Shown: positions 9,223 through 19,353 of the stretch, in pieces | Layout of the letters: each line of letters starts with the position of its first letter | Numbering within the stretch: position 1 is the stretch's first letter | DNA from: Lachnospiraceae bacterium | Lineage (GTDB): Bacteria; Bacillota; Clostridia; Lachnospirales; Lachnospiraceae | Assembly: GCA_910575105.1 (NCBI GenBank) | Contig: CAJTDK010000007.1 | Coordinates: 124,001 to 188,000, forward strand | Length of the DNA: 64,000 nucleotides | Reading direction: 5' to 3' | Notes under the pieces: generated by a model | The model's input: the letters and a program-made list of their open reading frames with translations, nothing else | The model's database searches: none | What the model was told of the DNA's origin: nothing | Made by a program: the position numbers and the translations under genes

Positions 9223-11502
9223 TTATCCCCGGTAGTAGTTGATCAGGCATCCCTTCAGGATGATCTCCCGCTCGGCATCTGTCATGTCGCCAAGCTTCAG
9301 CGTAATCTCCTTAAGCGATTCCCCCACCACGTATGCCTTGATCTCGGACGCTTTTTCCTCAACCGCCTTCCGGATCTGCGGCACAAAGATGTAGTCTCCG
9401 TTCTTGAAGCCAAGCGCCGTATGCTCCTCCTCTGTGATAAACGGCAGCATACCCCAGTTAATCAGGTTGGAACGGTAGCGCTTAGTGGCGTATTCGTTAG
9501 CGATATTCGCCCAGCCGCCAAGCACCTTCTGGCAGGACGCCGCCTGCTCCCTTGCGGAGCCGTCGCCCGGTTTCACCGCGAAAATGGTGCTGCCGATGCC
9601 AAGGTTCGTGCGGTCTATCTCCGTGTAAATCTCCGTAATCTTCCCGATTACCGGCTTTAATTCCTCTAAAGCCTCCGCCGGGCACTGCTCTGCCTCGATA
9701 GCCTTCTGCGCTTTCTGCACTTCCTTCGCCCTTCCGACATACGCCGGATCTTTTCTTGACAGCGCGAACTCCGAAAGTCCAAGCGGGTTCGAGCGGTATG
9801 AGGAAGTCTCCCCGGATGGGATCAGCTCGTCTGTCGTCGTAACCGGGTCGTGAATTTCGGATACAACCTTCAGCAGGAGGTTTTCCGGCAGCGCAGGCAT
9901 CGCCGGCCAGTCCTTGATGTTCGGCCCGAACTTGATCTCCACAGACGGATCCGCCTCGCCGTGGCTGTCAAACACACGGTTTGCATAGATCTTTTCGTCA
10001 AAATGATATTTCTTTCCTGTATACTCTACATCCATCGCCGTCGCCGGGGTAAGGAAGCCTCTGTTCGCCGCCGTCGCCGCGATAGAGCGGGCATCCATGA
10101 GCGCGACAGAAGAGATCTGCCCATTCTGGAGCTTCGAGCCTTCGCGGTTAGGGAAGTTCCTCGTGGAATGCCTGATGGAAAATGCATTGTTCGCCGGCGT
10201 ATCTCCCGCGCCGAAGCAAGGACCGCAAAACGCCGTCTTCACGATCGTCCCCGCCTCCATCAGATCCGCAACGGCACCATTTTTCACCAGCTCCATGTAG
10301 ATCGGGGTGCTGGCCGGATATACGCTGAAGGTAAATTCATCCGTACCGATATAGCGGCCTTTTAAAATATCCGCCGCCGCACAGATATTTTCATATCCGC
10401 CGCCTGCGCAGCCTGCGATAAGCCCCTGGTCAACATAGAGCTTTCCGCTGCGGACCTTATCCTGAAGAGAATACTCTACTGCGCCGTCGAGACTGACTAG
10501 GGCTTTCTTCTCCACATCGTGGAGGATATCGGACAGATTCTCATTCACTTCGTCGATGGTATATACATTGGACGGGTGGAACGGCATCGCGATCATCGGC
10601 TTAATCTCGCTCAAATTCACGTATACCATTCCGTCATAATAAGCTACTGATCCCGGGTTTAACTCCTGATAATCCTCCGGCCGCTTGTGGATTTCATAAA
10701 ACTCCTTTATCGTATCATCTGTTTTCCAGATAGAGGAAAGGCAGGTCGTCTCGGTCGTCATCACATCGATGCCGATACGGAAGTCCGCACTCAACTTGTC
10801 AACACCCGGCCCCACGAACTCCAGCACCTTATTGTTTACGTAGCCGTTTCCAAAAGTCGCCCCGATAATGGCAAGGGCTACGTCCTGGGGGCCTACCCCC
10901 TTCATGGGCTCGCCGTCCAGATAGATTGCCACAACTTCCGGCATCTTGATATCGTAAGTCTTATTTAAGAGCTGCTTTACAAGCTCCGGCCCGCCCTCGC
11001 CCATGGCCATGGTGCCAAGCGCGCCGTACCGGGTATGGCTGTCCGAGCCGAGGATCATCTTACCGCCGCCTGCAAGCATCTCCCTTGCAAACTGGTGGAT
11101 GACCGCCTGATGAGGCGGAACATAGACGCCGCCGTACTTCTTCGCACAGCTAAGCCCAAACATGTGGTCATCCTCGTTGATGGTGCCGCCCACCGCGCAC
11201 AAAGAATTGTGGCAGTTTGTCAGCACATAGGGAAGCGGGAATTTCTCAAGCCCTGACGCCCGCGCTGTCTGGATAATCCCCACGAATGTAATATCGTGGG
11301 AAGTTAATTTGTCAAACTTGATCTGGAGCCTGTCCATATTTCCTGAAGTATTATGTTCTTTTAAAATGCGGTAGCCGATTGTCTGTTTCGCCGCCTCTCC
11401 CTCAGGCCAATCCTGTCCTGTCTTTGCTTTCACTTCCTCCGAAGATTCGGCAATCTCTGTTCCGTTTATCAGATATACGCCTTTATCATAAAGCTTTACC
11501 AT
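9223..11502 (-). CDS. Aconitase-family hydratase
   Basis: This 759-residue protein belongs to the aconitase superfamily, which hydrates or isomerises tricarboxylates on a [4Fe-4S] cluster. Visible hallmarks are [33 protein letters not shown], the cysteine pair [11 protein letters not shown] with an earlier [13 protein letters not shown], and the C-terminal swivel-type region ([15 protein letters not shown]). The Clostridia contain a divergent subgroup of this length usually annotated as aconitate hydratase or simply hydratase, so the exact substrate (citrate or another 2-hydroxy acid) is uncertain. ATG at 11502 has AGGAGG about 12 nt upstream. It is a single-gene unit with no citrate synthase or isocitrate dehydrogenase beside it. 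Confidence 0.88.
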   Translation of the reverse strand: MVKLYDKGVYLINGTEIAESSEEVKAKTGQDWPEGEAAKQTIGYRILKEHNTSGNMDRLQIKFDKLTSHDITFVGIIQTARASGLEKFPLPYVLTNCHNSLCAVGGTINEDDHMFGLSCAKKYGGVYVPPHQAVIHQFAREMLAGGGKMILGSDSHTRYGALGTMAMGEGGPELVKQLLNKTYDIKMPEVVAIYLDGEPMKGVGPQDVALAIIGATFGNGYVNNKVLEFVGPGVDKLSADFRIGIDVMTTETTCLSSIWKTDDTIKEFYEIHKRPEDYQELNPGSVAYYDGMVYVNLSEIKPMIAMPFHPSNVYTIDEVNENLSDILHDVEKKALVSLDGAVEYSLQDKVRSGKLYVDQGLIAGCAGGGYENICAAADILKGRYIGTDEFTFSVYPASTPIYMELVKNGAVADLMEAGTIVKTAFCGPCFGAGDTPANNAFSIRHSTRNFPNREGSKLQNGQISSVALMDARSIAATAANRGFLTPATAMDVEYTGKKYHFDEKIYANRVFDSHGEADPSVEIKFGPNIKDWPAMPALPENLLLKVVSEIHDPVTTTDELIPSGETSSYRSNPLGLSEFALSRKDPAYVGRAKEVQKAQKAIEAEQCPAEALEELKPVIGKITEIYTEIDRTNLGIGSTIFAVKPGDGSAREQAASCQKVLGGWANIANEYATKRYRSNLINWGMLPFITEEEHTALGFKNGDYIFVPQIRKAVEEKASEIKAYVVGESLKEITLKLGDMTDAEREIILKGCLINYYRG

Positions 11503-11684
11503 AATTACTTAATTCCTCCTGTCTCCTGACTTCTCTATTCTTATCCTTCTTTTTACATCACCCATTTTATCACATTTTCTTTATATTACAATAGTGCTGC
11601 GGAGTTTTTACAGAAGTTGTATCACTTATCCCCCGAAATACACCTGAGCTCTGCTTGATTTCCAACTCCCATTACCGATCCCAA

Positions 11685-12842
11685 TCACAGAAAGGGCTGT
11701 ATCTTGAACAGAAAAGACAGGCGGGAGATTGTATTGCTGTCAGTCAGATCCATTCCTGTCAGCTCTTCAATTTTATTAATTCTATAGATTAAGGTATTAC
11801 GGTGCAGGAACAGCCTGTCTGCAGTATTCACTTTAGAACCCAGCGATGCCGTCAGAACAGATAATGTTTCCATCAGATTACTCTTATGACGCAGGTCATG
11901 ATCACGTAAAGCCGAAAATGTCTCATCCAGACATTTCTGGAGCCTTGCATTTCCTTTGAAATCCAGAAGCACCTGTTCCAACCGGAAATCTTTGATCTGG
12001 AACGCCGTCTTATCAGATTTTTCAATAAACCCGATCTTTACCGCCTCCAATGCATCCTGAAATCCCTGGCGAAGACCGATATAAGACTCAACCCTGTCCG
12101 AAATACCGGCACGGACTGTCAAGCCAAACTGCTGACGGATATAAGCACAGACCTGCGTGCATACATCCGTGAGCATATCATCCTTATATCTATCCGAAAG
12201 AATCACAGGCACATTATCATTACCCGGCAGCAAAATGTATTTTTCCAATTTATCCGAAAAATGGCAAAGACTTTTTCTGAGGATTTCCTCATTGTAGCTA
12301 TAAGAACGCTGTTTGTTCCCAATATGAAATAACAGCAGACGAAAGGGAAGCTTGGGCCATCTTATGGGCTGTATCCTGAGCTTTGCTTCTTCTTCCGTGC
12401 GAATAGCCCCATTCATGAGATCAATGAAAAAATAATTGCTCTGTAACTGTGTATCCTGTTCACTGTAGATAAGATTCATCAGCGGGACAAAAAGATCCGA
12501 CGCCGGAACCCCGTCAGGCACTACAATAATTGGAAATCCCAGCTCCTCCGCAGCCATTATGACATCAGCACTGATTTCTCCGATAAATTTAGTCTTAATT
12601 GCAAGCGCAGCACATCCGGCATGATGCAGATCTAAAACAAGCTGCATTACGGCATTCGGTAAATTTCTGATCGAATACCCTGTCGTGATCATAAAAAGAT
12701 GCGGACGAAGCCATGGTTTAATATCAGGGACTTCCATGCTGTCAGCATAAAGAACAATATTATAGATGCCCCGGCTTCCGGCGATCAACCGGCAGTCCTT
12801 ATAGGCAGGAAGCTCAAGGACATCTTTTATGGTAACAGACAT
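11685..12842 (-). CDS. PucR-family transcriptional regulator
   Basis: This 385-residue regulator has an N-terminal PucR domain (about 1-125, starting SVTIKDVLELPAYKDCRLIAG), a central GGDEF-like region and a C-terminal PucR-type helix-turn-helix (FLHRNTLIYRINKIEELTGM). ATG at 12842 has AGGAGG at 9-nt spacing; an upstream in-frame TTG would sit too close to it. The gene is divergent from the DUF1177 / transporter / M20 operon, and its likely job is to control that operon in response to its substrate. PucR proteins often regulate purine or amino-acid catabolic genes; the ligand here is unknown. Confidence 0.9.
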   Translation of the reverse strand: MSVTIKDVLELPAYKDCRLIAGSRGIYNIVLYADSMEVPDIKPWLRPHLFMITTGYSIRNLPNAVMQLVLDLHHAGCAALAIKTKFIGEISADVIMAAEELGFPIIVVPDGVPASDLFVPLMNLIYSEQDTQLQSNYFFIDLMNGAIRTEEEAKLRIQPIRWPKLPFRLLLFHIGNKQRSYSYNEEILRKSLCHFSDKLEKYILLPGNDNVPVILSDRYKDDMLTDVCTQVCAYIRQQFGLTVRAGISDRVESYIGLRQGFQDALEAVKIGFIEKSDKTAFQIKDFRLEQVLLDFKGNARLQKCLDETFSALRDHDLRHKSNLMETLSVLTASLGSKVNTADRLFLHRNTLIYRINKIEELTGMDLTDSNTISRLSFLFKIQPFL

Positions 12843-12924
12843 GAGCAAATACCTCCTTCTGAAATATATTTTAACATTTCACACGATAAAACGGAATAAA
12901 AAATAAAGATTTCCAGAAAATATA

Positions 12925-12939
12925 TGTGCAAAACGCACA
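12925..12939. promoter_or_regulatory. Candidate operator between PucR gene and DUF1177 operon
   Basis: The palindrome TGTGCAAAACGCACA (5-bp arms, 5-nt centre) is central in the 187-nt divergent intergenic region. Its position suits an operator of the adjacent PucR regulator. There is no independent evidence for binding. Confidence 0.4.
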
Positions 12940-13029
12940 AAAAGAAAAGATGGTTTCAGATTTTATGAATGTAGACCCACCTTACTCAACGATTTAAAAT
13001 ATAAAGAAAAGAGAGTAAGGAGGAGAGAA

Positions 13030-13980
13030 ATGCTGTTAAAACAAGTAATCGAACTTTTTGATATCCTGGATACGCCAAAGGCTTGCGGCCAGAGCGTCAA
13101 AGAATATTTGCTATCGGTAAATAAACATGCGGATATCGATGTCTATCCCCTGTATGGCCCGAAGGGAAAAACGGATATGGTCAGGATCAGGATTCCGGGA
13201 ATACACGGAAAAAGCAAGGGGATGAATGCACCTACGATCGGGCTGCTTGGCAGGCTTGGCGGATTAGGCGCCCGTCCGCAGGTGACCGGATTTGTTTCTG
13301 ACGGAGACGGAGCTTTGGCTGCCCTGGCTGCTGCCGCAAAGCTTCTGGACATGCAGATAAAGGGTGATTTCCTGGAAGGGGACGTCATTGTTTCTACCCA
13401 CATCTGCCCGGATGCTCCCACAAGACCGCACGAACCGGTGCCATTTATGGACTCACCGGTAGAAATGTCGCAGGTCAATGCAGAGGAAGTTTCTCCAAAG
13501 CTGGATGCAATTCTTTCTGTGGACACGACAAAGGGCAACCGTATCATTAACCACCGCGGGATTGCGATATCCAACACCGTAAAGGAAGGATATATCCTGC
13601 CCTGCAGCGAGGATCTTCTGGATGTGGCAGAGCGGGTAACCGGAAGCCTTCCCCATGTCTTTTCTCTGAGCACGCTGGATATCACACCTTATGAAAACGG
13701 ATTATACCACCTGAACAGTATTCTGCAGCCCAGCACAGCAACCTGCGCGCCTACGGTAGGCATAGCTATTGTAGCGGAAAGCTCTGTAGCGGGATGTGCC
13801 ACCGGCGCCACGCAATTTGCGGACGTAGAAATGGCGGCGAGGTTCCTGGTAGAAGCTGCCAAAGATTTCGGCAGAAACATATGCAGATTTTACAATGAAA
13901 AAGAATATGCCGAAGCAGTGCGGCGGTACGGCAGCATGAAACATCTGCAGACCGCCGGCAGAACAGAAGGAGAAATATGA
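13030..13980 (+). CDS. DUF1177 domain protein
   Basis: This 316-residue protein matches the DUF1177 family along its length. Characteristic stretches are PTIGLLGRLGGLGARPQVTG, VIVSTHICPDAPTRPHEPVP, AILSVDTTKGNRI and SSVAGCATGATQFADVE. The conserved Asp, His and Glu residues suggest a metal-dependent enzyme, perhaps peptidase-like, but no activity is established. ATG at 13030 follows AAGGAGGAGAG. It is the first gene of a three-gene operon with a YfcC-type carrier and an M20 amidohydrolase, which points to a role in using a peptide or an N-acylated/amidated amino acid. Confidence 0.85.
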   Translation: MLLKQVIELFDILDTPKACGQSVKEYLLSVNKHADIDVYPLYGPKGKTDMVRIRIPGIHGKSKGMNAPTIGLLGRLGGLGARPQVTGFVSDGDGALAALAAAAKLLDMQIKGDFLEGDVIVSTHICPDAPTRPHEPVPFMDSPVEMSQVNAEEVSPKLDAILSVDTTKGNRIINHRGIAISNTVKEGYILPCSEDLLDVAERVTGSLPHVFSLSTLDITPYENGLYHLNSILQPSTATCAPTVGIAIVAESSVAGCATGATQFADVEMAARFLVEAAKDFGRNICRFYNEKEYAEAVRRYGSMKHLQTAGRTEGEI

Positions 13981-13981
13981 A

Positions 13982-15382
13982 ATGAGCGAAAAAGAAAAAA
14001 GACAATTTAAGATTCCACATACTTATGTCATCCTAGGAATGATCATAATCATCATGGCCGTTCTGACCTGGATCGTCCCGGCAGGAGAGTTCGACCGTAT
14101 CACAGATGAGACATCCGGAAGAACCATGGTTGTTCCTGGAACCTTCCACGAAGTTGACGGAAAGCCCGTTGGTCTGTTCCGGCTGCTGACACTGGTTCAG
14201 GAAGCTATGATCGATTCATCCGGAATTATCTTCTTCATCTTCTTTGCATACGCTTTTGTATATATGCAGATGAAATGCGGGGCTTTCGATGCCGCGGTCG
14301 GTGCTATGCTTAGAAAACTCCGCGGGCACAGAGGCTTTATAATCCCTTTATTCATGCTCATTTTCGGCTTATGCGGTTCGACCTTCGGCATGACAGAAGA
14401 GACTTTCGGCTTCATCCCTGTATTCATGGGAATTGCCGTGGCTCTCAGGTATGATGCACTAGTCGGCGGAGCTATGGTATATGTCGGCGTTATCACAGGA
14501 TTCGCCGCTGCCACAGTAAATCCCTTCACGATCGGCGTTGCACACACCGTCGCAGAGTTGCCTATGTTTTCAGGACTTGCTTTCCGATGTGCGGTATTTG
14601 CAGCTTTTATGTGCGTATCCATATGGTATGTTATGCGATACGCGAAAAAAGTCCAGAAAAATCCCGAGCTGAGCATCGTAAAGGATGCAGAACTCAGCGC
14701 AAAGGGATTATCCGAAGAAGAACTGATCAAAACAGAATTTACGGCAAGACATAAAATCAGTATGCTGCTATTTCTGATCACGGTTATCCTGATCATGTAC
14801 GGCGCGGTAAAACTGGGCTGGTATATTAATGAAATCGCCGGGCTGTTCATTGGTATGATGATCCTGGTCGGCCTGATCCAAAGGTATAACTTCAGTGAGA
14901 TCGCACAGATTTTTATCGAAGCGTGCCGGGATATTATGTTTGGCGCGCTGGTCTGCGGTGTTGCAAAAGTAATCCTTCTCGTCATGCAGGACGGGATGAT
15001 CATAGATACCCTCACTAATGCAATCGTAAATATTGCAAGCACTAATTCTAAATATCTGTCTGGCTTCATGATGCTGATCGTACAAAATCTGCTGAACTTT
15101 TTCATACCGTCCGGAAGCGGCCAGGCGGTAACCAGTATGCCGATCATGGTCCCGATTGCGGATATGGTAGGTCTTCCGAGACAGGTCGCAGTACTTGCGT
15201 ACCAGTTCGGCGACGGGTTTTCCAATATGATCTGGCCTACATCTGTAGCAACCTGGTGCGGCATGATGAAACTGCCTATGGATAAATGGTATAAATTCGT
15301 TTTGCCTCTGGGCGGTATCCTATTCGTGATGGAAGCTATCGCCATCACCATTGCAACGGCTATTAATTACGGACCTTTTTAA
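13982..15382 (+). CDS. YfcC-family carrier (DcuC/ArcD-like membrane transporter)
   Basis: Integral membrane protein of 466 residues with about 12 hydrophobic segments. It begins HTYVILGMIIIIMAVLTWIV, and the phrase IVPAGEFDR after the first helix is typical of the YfcC / C4-dicarboxylate anaerobic carrier group (PF03606). A second conserved region reads FIPSGSGQAVTSMPIMVP. It probably moves an amino-acid or dipeptide-like substrate. ATG lies one base after the DUF1177 stop, with AAGGAG 9 nt upstream, so the two are translationally close. The next gene is an amidohydrolase, suggesting import followed by hydrolysis. Confidence 0.9.
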   Translation: MSEKEKRQFKIPHTYVILGMIIIIMAVLTWIVPAGEFDRITDETSGRTMVVPGTFHEVDGKPVGLFRLLTLVQEAMIDSSGIIFFIFFAYAFVYMQMKCGAFDAAVGAMLRKLRGHRGFIIPLFMLIFGLCGSTFGMTEETFGFIPVFMGIAVALRYDALVGGAMVYVGVITGFAAATVNPFTIGVAHTVAELPMFSGLAFRCAVFAAFMCVSIWYVMRYAKKVQKNPELSIVKDAELSAKGLSEEELIKTEFTARHKISMLLFLITVILIMYGAVKLGWYINEIAGLFIGMMILVGLIQRYNFSEIAQIFIEACRDIMFGALVCGVAKVILLVMQDGMIIDTLTNAIVNIASTNSKYLSGFMMLIVQNLLNFFIPSGSGQAVTSMPIMVPIADMVGLPRQVAVLAYQFGDGFSNMIWPTSVATWCGMMKLPMDKWYKFVLPLGGILFVMEAIAITIATAINYGPF

Positions 15383-15396
15383 AACAGGAGTACGAT

Positions 15397-16557
15397 ATGA
15401 ATTGTATAGATAAGCATTTAAAAGAAGAGCTTTTTGCGCTCAACAGGTATATTTACGAACACCCGGAATTGGGCTATGCAGAATTCAAGTCTTCCGAAGC
15501 CCATGTAGAACTTTTAAAAAAACACGGATTCAAGACAGAATACGGATATATGGGAATCCAGACCGGATTTCGCGCAGAGTATACAAACGGAGCAGGACCA
15601 ACGGTTGCCTACCTTTCAGAATACGATGCACTGCCCGAAGTCGGACACGGCTGCGGACATAATATCATGGGAACCTTAAGCACTGGAGCTGCGATCCACC
15701 TGAAGGAAAACCTGGGCGATACGAAAGGTCGCATAATTGTCATCGGAACACCAGCCGAAGAAACCGACGGAGCTAAAGTACGGTATGCCGCCCACGGGGC
15801 TTTTGACGATGTGGATGTTGCATTAATCTCACATCCATTTTATAAAAATGTAAAGAGCGGTATCTCTTTCGCCCTGAAAGCACTGCGGTTTACTTTCACA
15901 GGGAAAGCCGCCCATGCCGCGGCCGCTCCGCAAAACGGCATAAATGCCCTGGATGCCTGTATTTCCACATTTGTAAACATCGGCCTGCTCAGGCAGCAGA
16001 TCGTACCGACAGCAAGAATTCACGGAATTATCAAAAACGGCGGTACAACGGCAAATACCATTCCCGACTTTGCCTGCGCCGAGTTTTATGTCCGCGCAGC
16101 AAGTAAATCCTATTTGAAAGAATTAGCCAGAAAAGTGTGCGCCTGCGCCAAGGCAGGAGCCGCTGCAGCAGGTGCCGGACTGGAAATTACTGAATATGAA
16201 ACAGGAAATGATAACCTGCTGACAAACCATACCCTCCAGGAATGCCTGTGCCGGAATTTGGTGAAAGTGGGAATTACAAATATCGAGGAGGCGGGGGAGG
16301 CTAACGGATCTACAGATGTCGGCGATGTCAGCCACGTATGCCCGACAATCCACCCGTCATTTAATATTATGGCGCCCGGAGAACAATATTCCACGCACAC
16401 CGCAGAATTTCGGGAAGCAACCTTGCGGCAGCCGGCAAAAGAAGCATTGGTTAAAAATGTCTGCGCACTTGCCATGACCGGAAAAGAAATTATGGATGAC
16501 CCGCAATTGCTCGGCAAAATCAAGGCCGAATTTAAGACAGCGGTGGAAAATGACTGA
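15397..16557 (+). CDS. M20-family amidohydrolase (AbgB/ACY1L2-like)
   Basis: This 386-residue cytoplasmic metallohydrolase has M20 metal-binding motifs in order: GHGCGHNIMG, the acidic PAEETDGAK (catalytic Glu and metal ligand), SHPF, and a late TDVGDVSHV. A dimerisation domain lies at about 165-290. Its closest groups are p-aminobenzoyl-glutamate hydrolase subunit B and peptidase M20 domain-containing protein 2, which cleave amide bonds of acylated amino acids or unusual dipeptides. AGGAG precedes ATG at 15397. It is the last gene of the operon and is followed by a long hairpin terminator. Confidence 0.9.
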   Translation: MNCIDKHLKEELFALNRYIYEHPELGYAEFKSSEAHVELLKKHGFKTEYGYMGIQTGFRAEYTNGAGPTVAYLSEYDALPEVGHGCGHNIMGTLSTGAAIHLKENLGDTKGRIIVIGTPAEETDGAKVRYAAHGAFDDVDVALISHPFYKNVKSGISFALKALRFTFTGKAAHAAAAPQNGINALDACISTFVNIGLLRQQIVPTARIHGIIKNGGTTANTIPDFACAEFYVRAASKSYLKELARKVCACAKAGAAAAGAGLEITEYETGNDNLLTNHTLQECLCRNLVKVGITNIEEAGEANGSTDVGDVSHVCPTIHPSFNIMAPGEQYSTHTAEFREATLRQPAKEALVKNVCALAMTGKEIMDDPQLLGKIKAEFKTAVEND

Positions 16558-16592
16558 CGATAACCAAAAATTTCTTTCACACATAAACCTAT

Positions 16593-16639
16593 AATAAAAG
16601 AAAGGAGCTGGAAATGATCTCTGGCCCCTTTCTTTTATT
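16593..16639. terminator. Bidirectional terminator between the M20 and CdaR-like genes
   Basis: A perfect 13-bp inverted repeat, 16593-16605 with 16627-16639, lies between two convergent genes. Outer A/T-rich arms give U-rich ends in either direction. Confidence 0.7.
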
Positions 16640-16691
16640 AACACGTCATCTTAATCTTCTCTCAGGCTTCAGACGCTTTAACCGCCGCAGA

Positions 16692-17783
16692 TCATCTGCC
16701 TTCTCTCACCGACCGCATATGGTCCGCCACCATCATCGCGATCTTAAAGGTCAGCGCATCATCGAACACCCTGACATCAAGCCCCGTTCTCTTCTGGATC
16801 TTTTCCAGCCGGTACACCAACGTATTGCGGTGAATGTAAAGCTGCCTTGCCGTCTCCGATATATTCAGGTTATTATCAAAGAAGGTAAACACTGTCTGCA
16901 GTTCTTCATCATCGAACATCCCTTCCACATCCCCGTCGAATACCTCCTTAAGAAACATACTGCACAGAGATTCCGGCAGCTGATGGATCAGGCGCCCGAT
17001 GCCGAGCTCATTGTAGGCGAGGATCGCCTTTTCCTCGTAAAATACCCTTCCTACCTCCAAAGCCATCGCCGCTTCCTTGTAGGATTTAGATACGTCTTTC
17101 AATTCCTCGATGATCGTACCATAAGATACCCGTACACTGACCATCGCTTCCATATTCAGCGTATCCGCAATCGTCCGCGCAGTCTTGGCAAGGTCTCCGT
17201 AATCCTCGGTATTCTCCACCGCCTTTACCAGTATGACGTGCTTTTCGTCAACTGCCGTGACAAAATCTCTCGTTCCGGTCGCATATAGCCCTTTCAGTGT
17301 ATCCAGGATCAGATTGTCGCCCTCGTTTCTCGCCTCCACTAAGAATACCGCCCGCCTAAGCTCTACCGGGATCTTCATCTTCTTCGCCTGGTTGTAGATG
17401 TCAACCAGTAAAAGATTATCCAGGATCAGGTTCTGGATAAAACGGTTCTTGTCCATCTTCTCTTTATAGACAAATAAAAGATTGGAAAGCTGGCTCACCC
17501 CCAGCTCCCCGGCCATCGCAAGGTTATCTCCCTCTCCCGAAAGCGCCAGTATATAAGTCGGCTTATCTTCGTCATTGACGAGGAACATCCCCGCTCCGTC
17601 TCCGATTCTTGCCGGCTCTGCTTCCACCGTCCCGGTGAACACGGAGATCCTCCGGTCAAGCCCCACCATCTTTTCGCTGGTCATCACAAGGCAGATCCCT
17701 CTCATATCCCAAACCGCACATTCAAAACCGGTTATCTTCTTGATATCCTGCACAGTTCTGTGCAAAATCTGATTCGACAACAC
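16692..17783 (-). CDS. CdaR-like (sugar-diacid type) transcriptional regulator
   Basis: Regulator of about 363 residues. The N-terminal sensor region begins LSNQILHRTVQDIKKITGF, as in CdaR proteins, and the C-terminus carries a PucR-type helix-turn-helix (LYIHRNTLVYRLEKIQKRTG). I chose GTG at 17783, which has AGGAGG 8 nt upstream; an ATG at 17807 would place that site inside the gene. CdaR homologues activate glycerate and sugar-acid genes, but none of those lie here, so the regulon is unknown. It converges on the M20 operon and is transcribed alone. Confidence 0.85.
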   Translation of the reverse strand: MLSNQILHRTVQDIKKITGFECAVWDMRGICLVMTSEKMVGLDRRISVFTGTVEAEPARIGDGAGMFLVNDEDKPTYILALSGEGDNLAMAGELGVSQLSNLLFVYKEKMDKNRFIQNLILDNLLLVDIYNQAKKMKIPVELRRAVFLVEARNEGDNLILDTLKGLYATGTRDFVTAVDEKHVILVKAVENTEDYGDLAKTARTIADTLNMEAMVSVRVSYGTIIEELKDVSKSYKEAAMALEVGRVFYEEKAILAYNELGIGRLIHQLPESLCSMFLKEVFDGDVEGMFDDEELQTVFTFFDNNLNISETARQLYIHRNTLVYRLEKIQKRTGLDVRVFDDALTFKIAMMVADHMRSVREGR

Positions 17784-17997
17784 ACATACCACCTCCTGTT
17801 TTCCCATTCTATCACATGATAAAAACCATGTCTAATCATTTTCACCCGAAAAAATGTTGCTGACCACGGAATGGGCTGCTATTCACGACCCTTAGGCCGC
17901 TCATAGCAACGATTCGCGGCGGCATTCCAAGTTTTGCTGCGCAAAAGCCGCCCCTTACTCTTGTATCATGTTCTTACGGAATGAACATGAACAAATA

Positions 17998-18025
17998 AAC
18001 CGGCTTTCGTCTTCGAAAGCCGGTT
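17998..18025 (-). terminator. Terminator of the sugar ABC ATPase gene
   Basis: A 12-bp stem (17998-18009 with 18014-18025) and 4-nt loop, followed on the minus strand by TATTTGTT. It lies about 20 nt beyond the stop. The 190 nt further left (17808-17997) hold no gene. Confidence 0.75.
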
Positions 18026-18044
18026 CTAAACTCATGGTTAAAAA

Positions 18045-19157
18045 CTAGTTTGTAATTGCTGCCTCTGTCTCTTTATCAAATACATGAATCTTAGAAGCGT
18101 CAAGAGCGAACTTAACCGTATCGCCTGTTCTTGCCTTTGTGCTAGGCTCAACTCTTGCTGTCATGTTAGCGCCTTCATAATCAAAGTATAAGAATACTTC
18201 CGCACCGAGCATCTCGTATACACGGATCTTAGCTTCGATAACCGTATCAGGAGACTTAGCAAGGAAGTCCGGCTCATCATGAACATCCTCCGGACGGATA
18301 CCAAGAACAACTGTCTTTCCGTTATATCCGCCGTCGACAAGCTTCTTAGCCTTCTCCGGAGCAAGCTTGATCTCTGAAGGACCTGCTACAAGGTATACAT
18401 CATTGCCTTTTACTTTACATGTTGCGTCAACAAAGTTCATCTGAGGTGATCCGATGAATCCTGCAACGAACAGGTTGCACGGTGAATCGTAAAGTACCTG
18501 AGGCGTATCTACCTGCTGAACGATACCAGCATTCATAACTACGATTCTTGTACCAAGCGTCATAGCCTCTGTCTGGTCATGTGTTACATAGATGATCGTT
18601 GTACCAAGTCTCTGGTGAAGCTTGGAAATCTCAATACGCATCTGTCCACGGAGCTTAGCATCCAAGTTAGAAAGAGGCTCATCCATAAGGAATACCTTAG
18701 GATTACGTACGATCGCACGTCCCATAGCAACACGCTGTCTCTGACCACCGGAAAGAGCCTTTGGCTTACGCTCAAGCAGAGCTTCCAGATCAAGGATTCT
18801 TGCTGCCTCGCGAACCATCTTATCAATCTCATCCTTCGGAACTTTTCTTAACTTAAGACCGAATGCCATGTTATCATATACTGTCATATGCGGATACAGC
18901 GCGTAGTTCTGGAATACCATCGCGATATCTCTGTCCTTAGGCTCTACATCATTCACTAATTTGTCGCCAATGTATAACTCGCCGCTGGTGATCTCTTCCA
19001 GACCAGCTACCATACGGAGTGTTGTAGACTTACCACATCCTGAAGCTCCTACAAATATGATAAACTCTTTGTCTTCAATCTCAAGGTTGAAGTCCTTAAC
19101 TGCTACATATCCGTTTGGATAAGTTTTGTTAATGTGCCGTAAAGATAAACTTGCCAT
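18045..19157 (-). CDS. Sugar ABC transporter ATP-binding protein (MsmX/UgpC type)
   Basis: This 370-residue ATPase energises carbohydrate ABC importers. It has Walker A GASGCGKST, Q-loop VFQNYALYPHMTVYDNM, signature LSGGQRQRVAMGRA, Walker B VFLMDEPLSNLDAKLR, and a C-terminal TOBE/MalK-type regulatory domain from about 240 (LGIRPEDVHDEP). It stands alone without permeases, as multitask MsmX ATPases commonly do in Firmicutes, and so may serve several sugar importers encoded elsewhere. Codon use is noticeably more T-rich and regular than in its neighbours (GCT, CTT, ATC), consistent with high expression. A hairpin terminator follows. Confidence 0.95.
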   Translation of the reverse strand: MASLSLRHINKTYPNGYVAVKDFNLEIEDKEFIIFVGASGCGKSTTLRMVAGLEEITSGELYIGDKLVNDVEPKDRDIAMVFQNYALYPHMTVYDNMAFGLKLRKVPKDEIDKMVREAARILDLEALLERKPKALSGGQRQRVAMGRAIVRNPKVFLMDEPLSNLDAKLRGQMRIEISKLHQRLGTTIIYVTHDQTEAMTLGTRIVVMNAGIVQQVDTPQVLYDSPCNLFVAGFIGSPQMNFVDATCKVKGNDVYLVAGPSEIKLAPEKAKKLVDGGYNGKTVVLGIRPEDVHDEPDFLAKSPDTVIEAKIRVYEMLGAEVFLYFDYEGANMTARVEPSTKARTGDTVKFALDASKIHVFDKETEAAITN

Positions 19158-19353
19158 TTTAATCGTCCTCCTGATTCTTCTCTAATCGCTTTTTCTGCGT
19201 AAACATCACTGCATATCTGTTTAAAAATGTGTTTCGCTTCTGTTAAAGAGTATATAAAAAAACAAGGGACCGGGGTATACCCAAGTTGAACAATTTTTCT
19301 AAAATATTCTATACAAAATGACCAACATATGATTTTTGCCAATTAACTGCCGG

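Noticed and set aside
14197-15351. A 384-codon minus-strand frame opposite the YfcC-type carrier
   Set aside because: It is antisense to a convincing membrane protein with a proper start site, and its product has no recognisable domain or ribosome binding site.
17860-17965. GC-rich sequence with partial inverted repeats between the CdaR-like and sugar ATPase genes
   Set aside because: Short matches to the first bases of the window (GCTCATAGCAAC) were seen, but the match is too short to call a repeat family.
19262-19290. Palindromic GGGTATACCC with a T run upstream of the sugar ABC ATPase gene as a terminator or operator
   Set aside because: The pairing beyond the 10-nt palindrome is poor. 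It may be a weak terminator of rsmI or an operator, but neither can be supported from sequence alone.
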